From Clostridia bacterium (GTDB lineage: Bacteria; Bacillota; Clostridia; Lachnospirales; Lachnospiraceae): a stretch of 64,000 nt of DNA. Positions 43,864 to 53,174 of this stretch are shown one piece after another. Location: contig CAJTIM010000005.1 in NCBI GenBank assembly GCA_910576325.1, positions 1 to 64,000 on the forward strand, in the 5' to 3' direction. Made by a program: the position numbers and the translations under genes. Under the pieces are notes generated by a model. That model searched no databases, was not told the origin of the DNA, and saw only the letters and a list, made by a program, of their open reading frames with translations. Position 1 is the stretch's first letter, and every line of letters begins with the position of its first letter.

Positions 43864-44706
43864 TTAGGAGAAAATATTTTCATTGAACTTTCGGGCAAAC
43901 AGATGCGGCAGGGACTTAAGAAAAGCGGCATCTTCCTTTTGGAAGGTATAAGGACTGTTGCGGCTTCCCCGTTCCCAGTCCACATAGCGGAGGTTCCCCA
44001 GAGAGTGTTTTTGGCCAAAGGGATCGAAGACGCGTTCCATAAAAGAGGAATTCACAGCCAATGTCTGTAAAAGCAGCTCGTCCGCACAGACCGAATGACG
44101 GAAATGCTTTTCTATCCAAGCTTCCCGGCTTAGAACATATTCTGCGAATGAATGGGTAATGCTGAACCAGTTAGCCCCTTTCTGCAAAGAAACAGCCTCC
44201 TTTTTCAACCGATCCACATGGAAGAGCCTTTGAAGCCTGGAGAGAATCATATCCACAGGCTCAGCCAGAGGACAGGAGCTTTCCCGAAATAAATGATATA
44301 GGGAAATGCGTTCCCGAAGCTTTGGGGAAAACTCTTCGGAATCAAAGCTGAGAAATTCCCATCCGGCATGGGTATCAAAAAAGCTATGGATTTCCTCCTG
44401 GCTTTTTAAGGGAAAATCAGAACCGGAGAGAAGATGATAATAGGCATAACGGCCGGGAATGGCCGCCTTTAATAAAGCCAGCTCGCAGGCCGTCTGGCTG
44501 TAGCCGCCCCAGTGAACACGGAAGCGCTTTGTAAAATACAGACCTGATTTTTGAACAACACAAGAAAAGGCTGAAAAATCCAGGTTTCCTGCCTTTTGAT
44601 CCAAGTGGAGGTAGATGTCGTTGGCTTCATCGTCCAGAGCCGAAAGAAGCTCTTTTAAAAAATCGAACTGATGATGGGCCATAATAAGGTATGCATGTCG
44701 GTTCAT
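43864..44706 (-). CDS. GT14-like (core-2/I-branching type) glycosyltransferase
   Basis: 280 aa from the ATG after GGGAGAACC. AYLIMAHHQFDFLKELLSAL, IYLHLDQK, VHWGGYSQTACELALLKAAI, YYHLLSGSDFPLKSQEEI and ANWFSITHSFAEYVL match bacterial beta-1,6-GlcNAc-transferase-like enzymes. No signal peptide. Probably adds a sugar to a surface polymer. No other glycan genes are adjacent. Confidence 0.85.
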   Translation of the reverse strand: MNRHAYLIMAHHQFDFLKELLSALDDEANDIYLHLDQKAGNLDFSAFSCVVQKSGLYFTKRFRVHWGGYSQTACELALLKAAIPGRYAYYHLLSGSDFPLKSQEEIHSFFDTHAGWEFLSFDSEEFSPKLRERISLYHLFRESSCPLAEPVDMILSRLQRLFHVDRLKKEAVSLQKGANWFSITHSFAEYVLSREAWIEKHFRHSVCADELLLQTLAVNSSFMERVFDPFGQKHSLGNLRYVDWERGSRNSPYTFQKEDAAFLKSLPHLFARKFNENIFS

Positions 44707-44761
44707 AAAGGGTTCTCCCGAAATTGAACTTCCATATAAGTATACCACAGATGGGAGAAAA

Positions 44762-44822
44762 AGTACCACACTTTGTAATAGATTTTTACAACCCTGATCT
44801 TATCACAAAGTGGTGCTTTTTC
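44762..44822. terminator. Terminator between the glycosyltransferase and XRE genes
   Basis: AGTACCACACTTTGT pairs with ACAAAGTGGTGCT (two-base bulge), then TTTTTC on the plus strand; read on the minus strand it directly follows the XRE regulator stop. Confidence 0.6.
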
Positions 44823-45164
44823 TTATTTGAGTTCCGGCAGCTCCTGGACATTTTGGGACAGATAATTGAGATAGGATATCAGATGTTCCTTTGCTGAGGG
44901 GGACAGAAGGTCGTAAGCGTTCAGCAGATATTCCTGATCTCCGGTCAGGTCCCGGGAGGAGCGTTCGAAAAACTGAGAAACGGAAATGCCGCAGGCAGAG
45001 CAGATTTTTTCAAGAGTCTGCACCCGGGGATCCGTATTTTTGTCAAACATAGATGTCAGTGTGGAAAGAGAGATACCGGCTTTGCTGGCAAGGCGGTATG
45101 TGTTGAAATGATTCTTTTCCATAAGTTCTTTGATTCGTCTAATACAAAAATTTTCTTCGTACAT
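44823..45164 (-). CDS. XRE-family transcriptional regulator
   Basis: 113 aa from the ATG at 45164 (GGAGC upstream). N-terminal HTH (RIKELMEKNHFNTYRLASKA, SLSTLTSMFDKNTDPRVQTL, KICSACGISVSQFF), then a short C-terminal helix region. Target unknown; divergent from the small ORF at 45332 and the ECF genes. Confidence 0.85.
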   Translation of the reverse strand: MYEENFCIRRIKELMEKNHFNTYRLASKAGISLSTLTSMFDKNTDPRVQTLEKICSACGISVSQFFERSSRDLTGDQEYLLNAYDLLSPSAKEHLISYLNYLSQNVQELPELK

Positions 45165-45331
45165 GAAAAATAGCTCCATTACAATTATTATACGTTCCAT
45201 TCTAGTATATTATACGACGTATTTAAAAGAGTTAGAAGCCGATGAAAAAAGTAGAATATACGTTGCGAATGTGATACAATGAAGACACGGATTGCAATCA
45301 AATGATGACAAATAAGAAAGGAGGGGAGCAG

Positions 45332-45481
45332 GTGAACAGAAGAATTCGTAAAAAAAAGGGACTTTTGAAGGATCTTTATTATAATCACATAAAAAAAGAG
45401 CTGTTTCAGGCAATGGAAGAAAAGGCTGAATCCCTGGAGCGGCAGGCTTCGGTTCACAATCATGAAATAAAAGATGCATGA
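45332..45481 (+). CDS. Small basic protein, 49 aa
   Basis: GTG start directly after AAGGAGGGGAGCAG, a strong ribosome binding site. Starts MNRRIRKKKG and ends EIKDA, with a single amphipathic helix (KELFQAMEEKAESLERQASV). Not recognised. The strong site and clean length argue for a real gene; chance cannot be ruled out. Confidence 0.5.
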   Translation: MNRRIRKKKGLLKDLYYNHIKKELFQAMEEKAESLERQASVHNHEIKDA

Positions 45482-45574
45482 TAACCAGTCAGTGAAAAAA
45501 GTGCGGTTGTAGGGTTGGAATATGATATTCGGACCATATGGCCGCGTTTTTGTATGATTAAAACAATTGTCTGC

Positions 45575-45603
45575 TTGCAAAACACAAAGAGTTATTATAC
45601 AAT
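45575..45603 (+). promoter_or_regulatory. Promoter of the ecf operon
   Basis: TTGCAA (45575-45580), 17 bp, TACAAT (45598-45603), 40 bp before ecfA1. Confidence 0.6.
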
Positions 45604-45642
45604 AAACAGCAGCGTTTAACAGCAGAAGAGGTATTGAGAACC

Positions 45643-46494
45643 ATGGGAAAAGAGATGGTTCAGGCTCAGAGCCTGGTATATGAATATAAAAAATATGATG
45701 AAGAGGGCCGGGAGACCGATGCGATCCGTGCGGTGGATGAGGTATCCTTTCAGGTGGAGAAGGGCGATTTTGTAGCAATTCTGGGACATAACGGCTCCGG
45801 AAAATCCACCTTGGCCAAGCATATGAATGCTATTTTAACGCCCACAGGCGGTACGATGTGGGTGGATGGCAATGACACTGGGGATGAGGATAAGCTTTGG
45901 GAGATCCGCCAGAGTGCGGGAATGGTATTCCAGAATCCGGACAATCAGATCATCGGAACCATTGTGGAGGAGGATGTGGGTTTTGGTCCGGAGAATATGG
46001 GTGTCCCTACAAAGGAAATATGGGGGCGGGTGGATGAGAGCTTAAAAGCGGTCAATATGCTTAAGTACCGTCATCATTCACCCAACAAGCTTTCCGGCGG
46101 TCAGAAGCAGAGGGTGGCCATTGCAGGAGTGGTGGCCATGCATCCCAAGTGCATTGTCCTGGACGAACCCACGGCTATGCTGGACCCCAACGGGCGCAGG
46201 GAGGTCATACGTGCCGTGCGTGCTCTGAATCAGGTGGAAGAAATTACGGTGATTCTCATCACACATTATATGGAAGAGGTTATTTATGCAGATAAGGTAG
46301 TTGTAATGGATCGGGGTCGGGTGGTTATGGAAGGAACGCCCAGGGAAATCTTTTCTCAGGTGGAAAAACTCAGATCCTACCGTCTGGATGTGCCTCAGGC
46401 GACCTTGCTGGCCTGGGAGCTTAAAAAGGCGGGTGTCAATCTGCCTGACGGAATTCTGACAAGGGAAGAATTGGTGGAGGCATTATGTCATTAA
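45643..46494 (+). CDS. ecfA1: ECF transporter ATPase A1
   Basis: 283 aa from the ATG (a TTG three codons upstream is too near the ribosome binding site). Walker [11 protein letters not shown]-loop [19 protein letters not shown], signature [13 protein letters not shown], Walker [22 protein letters not shown]. Energises vitamin uptake by exchangeable S components, none of which is in the window. Overlaps ecfA2 by 10 bp. Confidence 0.94.
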   Translation: MGKEMVQAQSLVYEYKKYDEEGRETDAIRAVDEVSFQVEKGDFVAILGHNGSGKSTLAKHMNAILTPTGGTMWVDGNDTGDEDKLWEIRQSAGMVFQNPDNQIIGTIVEEDVGFGPENMGVPTKEIWGRVDESLKAVNMLKYRHHSPNKLSGGQKQRVAIAGVVAMHPKCIVLDEPTAMLDPNGRREVIRAVRALNQVEEITVILITHYMEEVIYADKVVVMDRGRVVMEGTPREIFSQVEKLRSYRLDVPQATLLAWELKKAGVNLPDGILTREELVEALCH

Positions 46495-47348
46495 AGCTAG
46501 AGCATGTAAATTATATATACAGCCCGGGAACCGCTTATGAGATTCACGCCCTGAAGGATATCTGTCTGGAGCTTAAGAGCGGGGAATTTGTGGGCCTGAT
46601 CGGCCATACGGGATCCGGAAAATCCACATTGGTGCAGCATTTGAACGGACTTGTGAAGGCCACGGAGGGCCGCATTCTGTTTCATGGAGAGGATATCTAT
46701 GGGGGCGGTTATGATATGCGCCGCCTGCGAAGTAAGGTGGGGCTTGTGTTCCAGTATCCCGAGCATCAGCTTTTTGAGGTGGACGTATTAAGCGATGTGT
46801 GCTTTGGTCCCAGAAATCAAGGACTTACGAAGGAAGAGGCGGAGGAAAAAGCCAGAGCGGCACTTGCAATGGTGGGGCTGGGGGAAGAATTCTACCATCA
46901 GTCACCCTTCGAGCTTTCCGGCGGTCAGAAGCGCAGGGCGGCCATTGCCGGCGTACTGGCCATGGAACCGGAGATTTTGGTTCTGGATGAGCCGACGGCG
47001 GGGCTGGATCCCAGGGGCAGAGATGAGATTTTGGATCAGATAAGTCTGCTCCATAAGGAGAGAGGGATTAGCATTGTACTGGTATCTCACAGCATGGAGG
47101 ATGTGGCCAGGTACGTGAAACGGATCGTTGTGATGAATCACGGAGAGGTTCTGTTTGATAATGCGCCCCAAGAGGTGTTCCGCCATTATAAGGAGCTGGA
47201 GAAGGTCGGTTTGGCTGCGCCTCAGGTAACTTATATCATGCATGCTCTGAAGGAAAAGGGGCTTTCGGTGGATGAGAACGCGACGACCATAGAGGAGGCC
47301 CGGGATTCGATTCTGGCGGCTCTTGAGGAACAGAAGCTGGATTGTTGA
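46485..47348 (+). CDS. ecfA2: ECF transporter ATPase A2
   Basis: 287 aa. Walker [56 protein letters not shown]. Forms the heterodimer with ecfA1. Confidence 0.94.
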   Translation: MSLKLEHVNYIYSPGTAYEIHALKDICLELKSGEFVGLIGHTGSGKSTLVQHLNGLVKATEGRILFHGEDIYGGGYDMRRLRSKVGLVFQYPEHQLFEVDVLSDVCFGPRNQGLTKEEAEEKARAALAMVGLGEEFYHQSPFELSGGQKRRAAIAGVLAMEPEILVLDEPTAGLDPRGRDEILDQISLLHKERGISIVLVSHSMEDVARYVKRIVVMNHGEVLFDNAPQEVFRHYKELEKVGLAAPQVTYIMHALKEKGLSVDENATTIEEARDSILAALEEQKLDC

Positions 47349-47421
47349 TCCCGTATGCGGGGCAGACTGCTTTTAAGGAAGAGTATGTCGGATATTTGCT
47401 GAACATATTAGGAGACAGATC

Positions 47422-48225
47422 ATGATTCGAGACATTACGCTGGGACAGTATTACCCGGCAGATTCCATTCTTCATAAATTAGATCCCAGGGTGAAGCTTA
47501 CGGCAACGCTGATTTTTATTACGGCTCTGTTTGTGGCTAAGGGGTGGCCGGGTTATCTGGCGGCGACCGTGTTTCTTGCAATGGTGATTAAGCTGTCTAA
47601 GGTGCCGTTTTCCTTTATGGTGCGGGGGCTTAAGGCTATTGTGATGATTTTAATGATTACCGTGATTTTTAATTTGTTTTTGACGCCCGGGGAGCGGATA
47701 TTGGTACAGGTGTGGAAGCTTAAGATTACGGATACGGGATTGCGGACGGCCGTTTTTATGGCAATCCGGCTGATTTATTTGATTGTAGGTTCATCGGTTA
47801 TGACGCTTACTACCACGCCCAATGATTTGACGGACGGTCTGGAGCGGCTGATGGGTCCTTTGAAAAAGCTGCGCGTTCCCGTCCATGAGGTGGCAATGAT
47901 GATGTCCATAGCTCTGCGGTTTATTCCTATTTTGCTGGAGGAAACGGACAAGATTATGAAGGCTCAGATTGCCAGAGGAGCTGATTTTGAAAACGGCAAT
48001 CTTATTCAGAAGGCGAAAAATCTCGTACCGCTTCTCGTACCGCTCTTTATTTCGGCATTCCGCAGGGCCAACGATCTGGCTATGGCTATGGAAGCCAGGT
48101 GCTACCGCGGCGGTGAAGGACGGACAAAAATGAAGCCTCTTGTATATGCCAAAAGGGATTATGCTGCTTATGGGGTAACGGTCCTTTTTCTGGCAGTTAT
48201 CATTGCGTTGAGAATTGTTTTATGA
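47422..48225 (+). CDS. ecfT: ECF transporter transmembrane protein
   Basis: 267 aa, about five to six helices. Family start ITLGQYYPADSILHKLDPRV and the coupling motifs with Ala-Arg-Gly (KAQIARGADF) and MAMEARCYRGG. Ribosome binding site AGGAGACAG. Its stop overlaps the truA start by 4 bp. Confidence 0.94.
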   Translation: MIRDITLGQYYPADSILHKLDPRVKLTATLIFITALFVAKGWPGYLAATVFLAMVIKLSKVPFSFMVRGLKAIVMILMITVIFNLFLTPGERILVQVWKLKITDTGLRTAVFMAIRLIYLIVGSSVMTLTTTPNDLTDGLERLMGPLKKLRVPVHEVAMMMSIALRFIPILLEETDKIMKAQIARGADFENGNLIQKAKNLVPLLVPLFISAFRRANDLAMAMEARCYRGGEGRTKMKPLVYAKRDYAAYGVTVLFLAVIIALRIVL

Positions 48226-48983
48226 AGCGTATTTTTCTGGCAGTTGCCTATGATGGAACGAATTACTGCGGATGGCAGGAACAGAAGAACGGAGAAACCA
48301 TTGAGGGTGTATTAAACAGGGAGCTTTCCGCTTTTTTTCAGGAGGAGCTTCAGGTGATTGGAGCCAGCCGCACGGATTCCGGTGTTCACGCCCTGGGAAA
48401 TGTGGCGGTGTTTGATACAAACACCCGTATGCCGGGGGAGAAGATCTCTTATGCTCTCAACAGCCGCCTTCCGGAAGATATCCGGATTCAGCGGTCTTTG
48501 GAGGTGGCGGCTGATTTTCATCCGAGAAAACGTGCCTGTACCAAATATTATGAATACCGGATTCTTAACCGGGAGTTTGAACTGCCCGGTGAGCGGCTGA
48601 ATACGTATTTTTACCGGCGGTCTCTTGATGGAAAGCGGATGCGGGCGGCCTGTCCGTATTTTTTAGGGGAGCATGATTTTAAGAGCTTTTGCAGTATTCA
48701 TACTCAGGCGGAGACGACTGTCAGAACCATTTATCATCTGGATGTGAAACAGATAGGAGACTTGTTCCGTATTCAGGTGTCAGGAAACGGTTTCCTCTAT
48801 AATATGGTGAGGATTATTGCGGGGACGCTGATACGGATAGGAGGCGGGCTTATGGAACCGGAAGAGATTCCGGCCATACTGGAAGCCCTTGACCGGCAGG
48901 CCGCAGGACCTACGGCTCCGGCAAAGGGACTGACACTGCTGGGGATGGAGTATGAGGAAATTTCTACTCTGCTTTTCAGGTGA
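48222..48983 (+). CDS. truA: tRNA pseudouridine synthase A
   Basis: 253 aa. [14 protein letters not shown] start, catalytic Asp in [29 protein letters not shown], and [16 protein letters not shown]. Makes pseudouridine 38-40 in tRNA anticodon arms. Confidence 0.95.
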   Translation: MKRIFLAVAYDGTNYCGWQEQKNGETIEGVLNRELSAFFQEELQVIGASRTDSGVHALGNVAVFDTNTRMPGEKISYALNSRLPEDIRIQRSLEVAADFHPRKRACTKYYEYRILNREFELPGERLNTYFYRRSLDGKRMRAACPYFLGEHDFKSFCSIHTQAETTVRTIYHLDVKQIGDLFRIQVSGNGFLYNMVRIIAGTLIRIGGGLMEPEEIPAILEALDRQAAGPTAPAKGLTLLGMEYEEISTLLFR

Positions 48984-49020
48984 CGGGTTCAATATTTCCT
49001 CAAAAACACTAAAAAACAGG

Positions 49021-49049
49021 TTGACACACAAGGATGAGTGTACTATAAT
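49021..49049 (+). promoter_or_regulatory. Strong promoter of rplM-rpsI
   Basis: Consensus TTGACA (49021-49026), 17 bp, consensus TATAAT (49044-49049). Confidence 0.9.
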
Positions 49050-49070
49050 ATTTTGGTGCGACGAAGTGCA

Positions 49071-49107
49071 AAAATGCCGGATCCAAGCCCCGGTAAAGGC
49101 ATTTTTT
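49071..49107 (+). promoter_or_regulatory. L13-type ribosomal leader hairpin
   Basis: AAAATGCC pairs with GGCATTTT, with an inner CCGG-CCGG pair, then a T-run. It lies between the promoter and rplM, the place and form of the L13 leader of Bacillota, where L13 is thought to repress its own operon. Confidence 0.65.
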
Positions 49108-49143
49108 CATAGAATGTTGAATATATTTTCAGGAGGAGAACCA

Positions 49144-49572
49144 ATGAAGAGTTTCATGGCCAGTCCGGCAACAATTGAGAGAAAATGGTATGTGGTTGAT
49201 GCTTCAGGATATACATTAGGACGCTTAGCTTCTGAGGTGGCTAAGGTTTTGAGAGGCAAGAACAAGCCGATTTTTACACCTCACATTGATACAGGTGATT
49301 ATGTAATCATCGTAAATGCAGATAAGGTAAAAGTAACCGGCAGAAAGCTGGATCAGAAGATTTACTATCATCATTCCGAGTACGTAGGAGGTATGAAGGA
49401 AACCACCTTGCGCGAGATGATGGCAAAGAAACCGGCAAAGGTCGTAGAGCTTGCTGTAAAGGGCATGCTTCCGAAGGGACCACTGGGAAGACAGATGTAC
49501 ACCAAGCTTCATGTATACGCCGGCCCGGAGCACAATCATCAGGCTCAGAAGCCGGAAGTATTAACATTTTAA
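49144..49572 (+). CDS. rplM: 50S ribosomal protein L13
   Basis: 142 aa after [72 protein letters not shown]. First gene of the L13-S9 operon. Confidence 0.98.
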   Translation: MKSFMASPATIERKWYVVDASGYTLGRLASEVAKVLRGKNKPIFTPHIDTGDYVIIVNADKVKVTGRKLDQKIYYHHSEYVGGMKETTLREMMAKKPAKVVELAVKGMLPKGPLGRQMYTKLHVYAGPEHNHQAQKPEVLTF

Positions 49573-49600
49573 GTGAGAAAGCGGAAGGAGGAAATCTACA

Positions 49601-49993
49601 GTGGCTAATTCAAGATTTTACGGAACAGGCAGAAGAAAAAAATCAATCGCCAGAGTATACTTAGTACCTGGTACCGGAAATATTACCATCAACAAGAGAA
49701 GCATTGATGAGTACCTTGGTCTGGAGACTTTGAAGGTTATCGTTCGTCAGCCTCTGACAGCAACCGAAACCACCGACAAGTTCGATGTGCTGGTGAATGT
49801 ACACGGCGGCGGATACACAGGACAGGCAGGAGCCATCCGTCATGGTATTGCAAGAGCGCTGCTTCAGGCAGATCCGGAGTACCGTCCGATTCTGAAGAAG
49901 GCAGGATACCTGACACGTGATCCGAGAATGAAAGAGCGTAAGAAGTACGGCCTCAAGGCGGCTCGTCGCGCTCCGCAGTTCAGCAAGCGTTAA
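49601..49993 (+). CDS. rpsI: 30S ribosomal protein S9
   Basis: 130 aa, GTG start after [29 protein letters not shown] and the C-terminal [12 protein letters not shown] tail that reaches the P site. Confidence 0.98.
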   Translation: MANSRFYGTGRRKKSIARVYLVPGTGNITINKRSIDEYLGLETLKVIVRQPLTATETTDKFDVLVNVHGGGYTGQAGAIRHGIARALLQADPEYRPILKKAGYLTRDPRMKERKKYGLKAARRAPQFSKR

Positions 49994-50020
49994 GCAGACG
50001 GAATATCAATTATGGATTTC

Positions 50021-50055
50021 AATCCCCAGAACACATTCGTTTTGGGGATTTTGTC
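50021..50055 (+). terminator. Terminator of rplM-rpsI
   Basis: AATCCCCA pairs with TGGGGATT followed by TTGTCTGTATTTTG; a moderate T-run. Confidence 0.7.
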
Positions 50056-50171
50056 TGTATTTTGTATAAAATGCCAGAAAATATTGTTTTGAAAAATAAG
50101 TATGGTATAAACGTCAGTAATCCGGCAGACAAGAGCGCGGCCATTATGATGTGGTGAAAGAAAAAGTGGTA

Positions 50172-50216
50172 TCAAAAATAAAAACAGGGCTGCTTCCTTT
50201 GGATAGGAGACAGCCC
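50172..50216 (-). terminator. Terminator of the tRNA-Gly transcript
   Basis: On the minus strand GGGCTG pairs with CAGCCC, followed by TGTTTTTATTTTT. Confidence 0.75.
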
Positions 50217-50242
50217 GTTTTCCTTGTAAAATCAAGGTTGAC

Positions 50243-50313
50243 AGCAGATAACGGGAATCGAACCCGCCTCCCCAGCTTGGGAAGCTGGTGTTCTACCAAT
50301 GAACTATATCTGC
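50243..50313 (-). tRNA. tRNA-Gly (CCC)
   Basis: 71 nt. Acceptor GCAGATA with TATCTGC, D arm GTTCATTGGTAGAAC, anticodon arm CCAGC-TTCCCAA-GCTGG giving anticodon CCC, T arm with GGTTCGATTCC. CCA is not encoded. Reads GGG glycine codons. Confidence 0.95.
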
Positions 50314-50369
50314 GTGTATCCCTATTATAACACAAGGCGCCGAGAAATCAAGAGAAAAATTCGGAAAGA

Positions 50370-50399
50370 AAAAAGCACCCAGGGGACTGGGCGCTTTTT
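50370..50399. terminator. Bidirectional hairpin
   Basis: AAAAAGC-a-CCCAG with CTGGG-c-GCTTTTT around GGGA. No gene ends directly before it on either strand. The rest of 49994-50672 holds the two terminators, the tRNA and the promoter at 50560; nothing else supported. Confidence 0.6.
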
Positions 50400-50559
50400 C
50401 CTTTCTTATGAGGGGGGAGATAGTGATATTCAAATCAACTATCTGCATTTATTATAATATCCAAATGTGTTCAAAGTATGTCCATTTTCTAAAAGAACGC
50501 TAAAAAATTTGCACAAAAATTAAAATGTCCTTAAGACAAACGAAATTCCCATGGAAGGA

Positions 50560-50589
50560 TTGGAAAAAAAGTAAGGAGTGTGGTATACT
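50560..50589 (+). promoter_or_regulatory. Promoter of the mutarotase-like gene
   Basis: TTGGAA (50560-50565), 18 bp, TATACT (50584-50589). Confidence 0.55.
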
Positions 50590-50672
50590 GTCAAAGAATG
50601 AGTTGGGGCGCGGAAAGCCTCCGGCAAGTGATTCGCCATTTGGAAGTATAAAAGAGAAGGAGGATAAGGAAG

Positions 50673-51551
50673 ATGTCCGCAATACGCACAATAGAAAACG
50701 AACAATTAAAGGTCTGTGTCAGCGATCAGGGAGCGGAGCTTTGCAGCATTTATGATAAGAAGGCAGGCCGGGAGGTAATCTGGACAGCGGATCCCGCTTA
50801 TTGGAACCGCCATGCGCCGGTACTGTTTCCGTTTGTGGGAAAGGTTACGGGGGGCTTTTATACTTATGAAGGACAGAAGTATCCCATGGGACAGCACGGC
50901 TTTGCCCGTGACCGCGAATTCCTTTTCCTGAATGGTGACAGCAGTACGATCCGTCACCGACTGATATCCGACGAAGAGAGCCGTAAGGTGTATCCCTTTG
51001 ATTTTGAACTTGAAATCGTGCATAAATTGAAAGGAAACTGTGTAACAGTAGAATGGAAGGTAAGCAATCCCGGGAAAAAGCGGATGTATTTTTCCATCGG
51101 CGGCCACCCGGGCTTTTGTGTGAAACAAAACGTTGGCAGCCGAGTGGTGTTTGAGGGAAAAGAGACATTAAGCCGTGTGGCCATTGATATGGAAACGGCC
51201 GGAGTGGATATAGAGCACCCGGAGATTCTGCAGCTTGAACAGGGCGTATACCGGGTGGAGGAGCATACCTTTGATCGGGATGCCCTGATATTTGACCATG
51301 GACAGGTAAAGCAGGTGAGTCTGGAGGAGGCGGACGGAACGCGGCTGGTGACCATGCGCTGCGCGGAAGCTTTGAGCGTGGGAATCTGGTCTCCCGTAGG
51401 AAAGCAGGCTCCGTTTATCTGCCTGGAGCCGTGGATTGGCCGATGCGACAACAGCGGCTTTACAGGAGAATTAAAGGACAAATTCGACATACAAAGCCTG
51501 GAGGCAGGAGAAAGCTTCGAAACGGCGTATGATTTAGTGATAGGCGAGTAG
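50673..51551 (+). CDS. Aldose 1-epimerase-family protein (LacX-like)
   Basis: 292 aa, ATG after AAGGAGGATAAGG. Galactose mutarotase-like beta-sandwich: GAELCSIYDKKAGREVIW, PVLFPFVGKVTGG, GQHGFARDREF, SIGGHPGFCV, and ICLEPWIGRCD near residue 250. Equilibrates sugar anomers; substrate unknown, since no sugar genes are adjacent. Confidence 0.87.
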   Translation: MSAIRTIENEQLKVCVSDQGAELCSIYDKKAGREVIWTADPAYWNRHAPVLFPFVGKVTGGFYTYEGQKYPMGQHGFARDREFLFLNGDSSTIRHRLISDEESRKVYPFDFELEIVHKLKGNCVTVEWKVSNPGKKRMYFSIGGHPGFCVKQNVGSRVVFEGKETLSRVAIDMETAGVDIEHPEILQLEQGVYRVEEHTFDRDALIFDHGQVKQVSLEEADGTRLVTMRCAEALSVGIWSPVGKQAPFICLEPWIGRCDNSGFTGELKDKFDIQSLEAGESFETAYDLVIGE

Positions 51552-51634
51552 GGCAGCACAGTCAGTGACCGGAAGCTGATTTCGTATCGGTGTACCGGCA
51601 AGAAGATTACGGAGCTATTAATAGGAGGCATAAT

Positions 51635-53113
51635 ATGCGCGCAGCAAGAGAACTGCTGAAAGAGCTGGAATATGAGGTTTTAAGCGGAAGTGTTGACATC
51701 AATGTAAACGATCTTGTCTACAACACGGCAAAGGTTACAAAGGAATGTCTTTTTGTATGTATCAAGGGCATGGCCTTTGACAGCCACGAGGCGGCGGCAA
51801 AAGCGGCAGGGGCCGGCGCGGTTGTGATTGTGGCGGAGCGGCCGGTGGAGGTGCCGGAGGGAATCACCGTTGTTTTGGTAAAGGATACACGATATGCGCT
51901 GGCCCTCATCTCGGCGGCATATTTTCATTATCCGGCGAGAAGGCTTAAGGTCATAGGAATCACAGGAACAAAGGGAAAGACCACAACGGCCTTTATGATA
52001 CGCTCCATTCTGGAGCATGCCGGTATTTCCACAGGATTGATCGGAACGATCGAAACCATTATCGGAGACCGCCATATTCCGGCGGACAACACGACGCCGG
52101 AATCCTATGCAATCCAGGAGGATTTTGCACAGATGGCGGCGGCCGGCTGCAAGGTAGTGGTGATGGAGGTGTCCTCCCAGGGGCTGAAGCTTCACCGAAC
52201 AGCCGGAATTCTGTTTGATATAGGCATTTTTACCAATCTGGCGCCGGACCATATCGGACCGGGGGAGCATGAGAGCTTTGAGGAATATCTTGCCTGCAAA
52301 AGCCGCCTGTTCCGGCAGTCCAGGATAGGAATTGCAAATATAGACGACACATACTGCATGGAGGTATTAAAGGATCATACGTGTGAGCTGGAAACCTACG
52401 GCTTTTCCGGGAAAGCGGATCTGAGGGCCTCTGAGATGAAGCTTATCAGCCGCCCGGGGTATCTGGGCGCCTCTTATCAGGTATCCGGGCTGGCGGATTT
52501 TCCTGTGGAAATCGATCTTCCCGGCAAGTTCAGTGTGTATAATTCTCTGGTGGCCATTGCCGTCTGCCGGCATTTTGGCATTTCCGGGGAGGATATGCTG
52601 GAGGCTCTTAAGGAGGCAAAGACAAAAGGAAGAATCGAAAAAATCAGGGTATCCGATGATTTTACCTTGATGATTGACTATGCACACAATGCCATGAGCT
52701 TGGAAAGTCTTCTGACCACTCTGAAGGAATACGGTCCGAAGCGGCTGGTATGCCTGTTTGGCTGCGGCGGCAACCGTTCCAGGCGGCGGCGCTTTGAGAT
52801 GGGGGAGGTTTCCGGCCGCCTGGCTGATTTGACGGTAATCACCTCCGACAATCCCCGATTTGAGGAGCCCCAGGCCATTATTGATGATATAAAGACAGGA
52901 ATTGAAAAAACCGACGGAGACTATGTGGAGATTATTGATCGGAAGGAAGCCATCCGTTACGTGATTGAGCACGGGCGTCCGGGGGATGTGATAGTGCTGG
53001 CCGGCAAAGGCCATGAGGATTACCAGGAGATACGCGGTGTAAAGTATCCGATGGATGAGCGTGTGCTGATTCAGGAGGTAATGGAGGAGCTTAACCAGCC
53101 TGAGATACCATAG
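51635..53113 (+). CDS. murE: UDP-N-acetylmuramyl-tripeptide synthetase
   Basis: 492 aa from the ATG after AATAGGAGG. P-loop GITGTKGKTTTAFMI, NTTPESYAIQEDF, LAPDHIGPGEHESFEEY and DYAHNAMSLESLL. The amino-acid-binding motif is DNPRFEEP, the Arg form that selects meso-diaminopimelate over lysine. Single copy in the window and away from the division-wall cluster. Adds the third residue of the peptidoglycan stem. Confidence 0.92.
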   Translation: MRAARELLKELEYEVLSGSVDINVNDLVYNTAKVTKECLFVCIKGMAFDSHEAAAKAAGAGAVVIVAERPVEVPEGITVVLVKDTRYALALISAAYFHYPARRLKVIGITGTKGKTTTAFMIRSILEHAGISTGLIGTIETIIGDRHIPADNTTPESYAIQEDFAQMAAAGCKVVVMEVSSQGLKLHRTAGILFDIGIFTNLAPDHIGPGEHESFEEYLACKSRLFRQSRIGIANIDDTYCMEVLKDHTCELETYGFSGKADLRASEMKLISRPGYLGASYQVSGLADFPVEIDLPGKFSVYNSLVAIAVCRHFGISGEDMLEALKEAKTKGRIEKIRVSDDFTLMIDYAHNAMSLESLLTTLKEYGPKRLVCLFGCGGNRSRRRRFEMGEVSGRLADLTVITSDNPRFEEPQAIIDDIKTGIEKTDGDYVEIIDRKEAIRYVIEHGRPGDVIVLAGKGHEDYQEIRGVKYPMDERVLIQEVMEELNQPEIP

Positions 53114-53174
53114 CCTGCAGGCAGAAGAAGACTGCCGAAAAATACACCTGATATATGGCGGAAAGAGGTGGATT

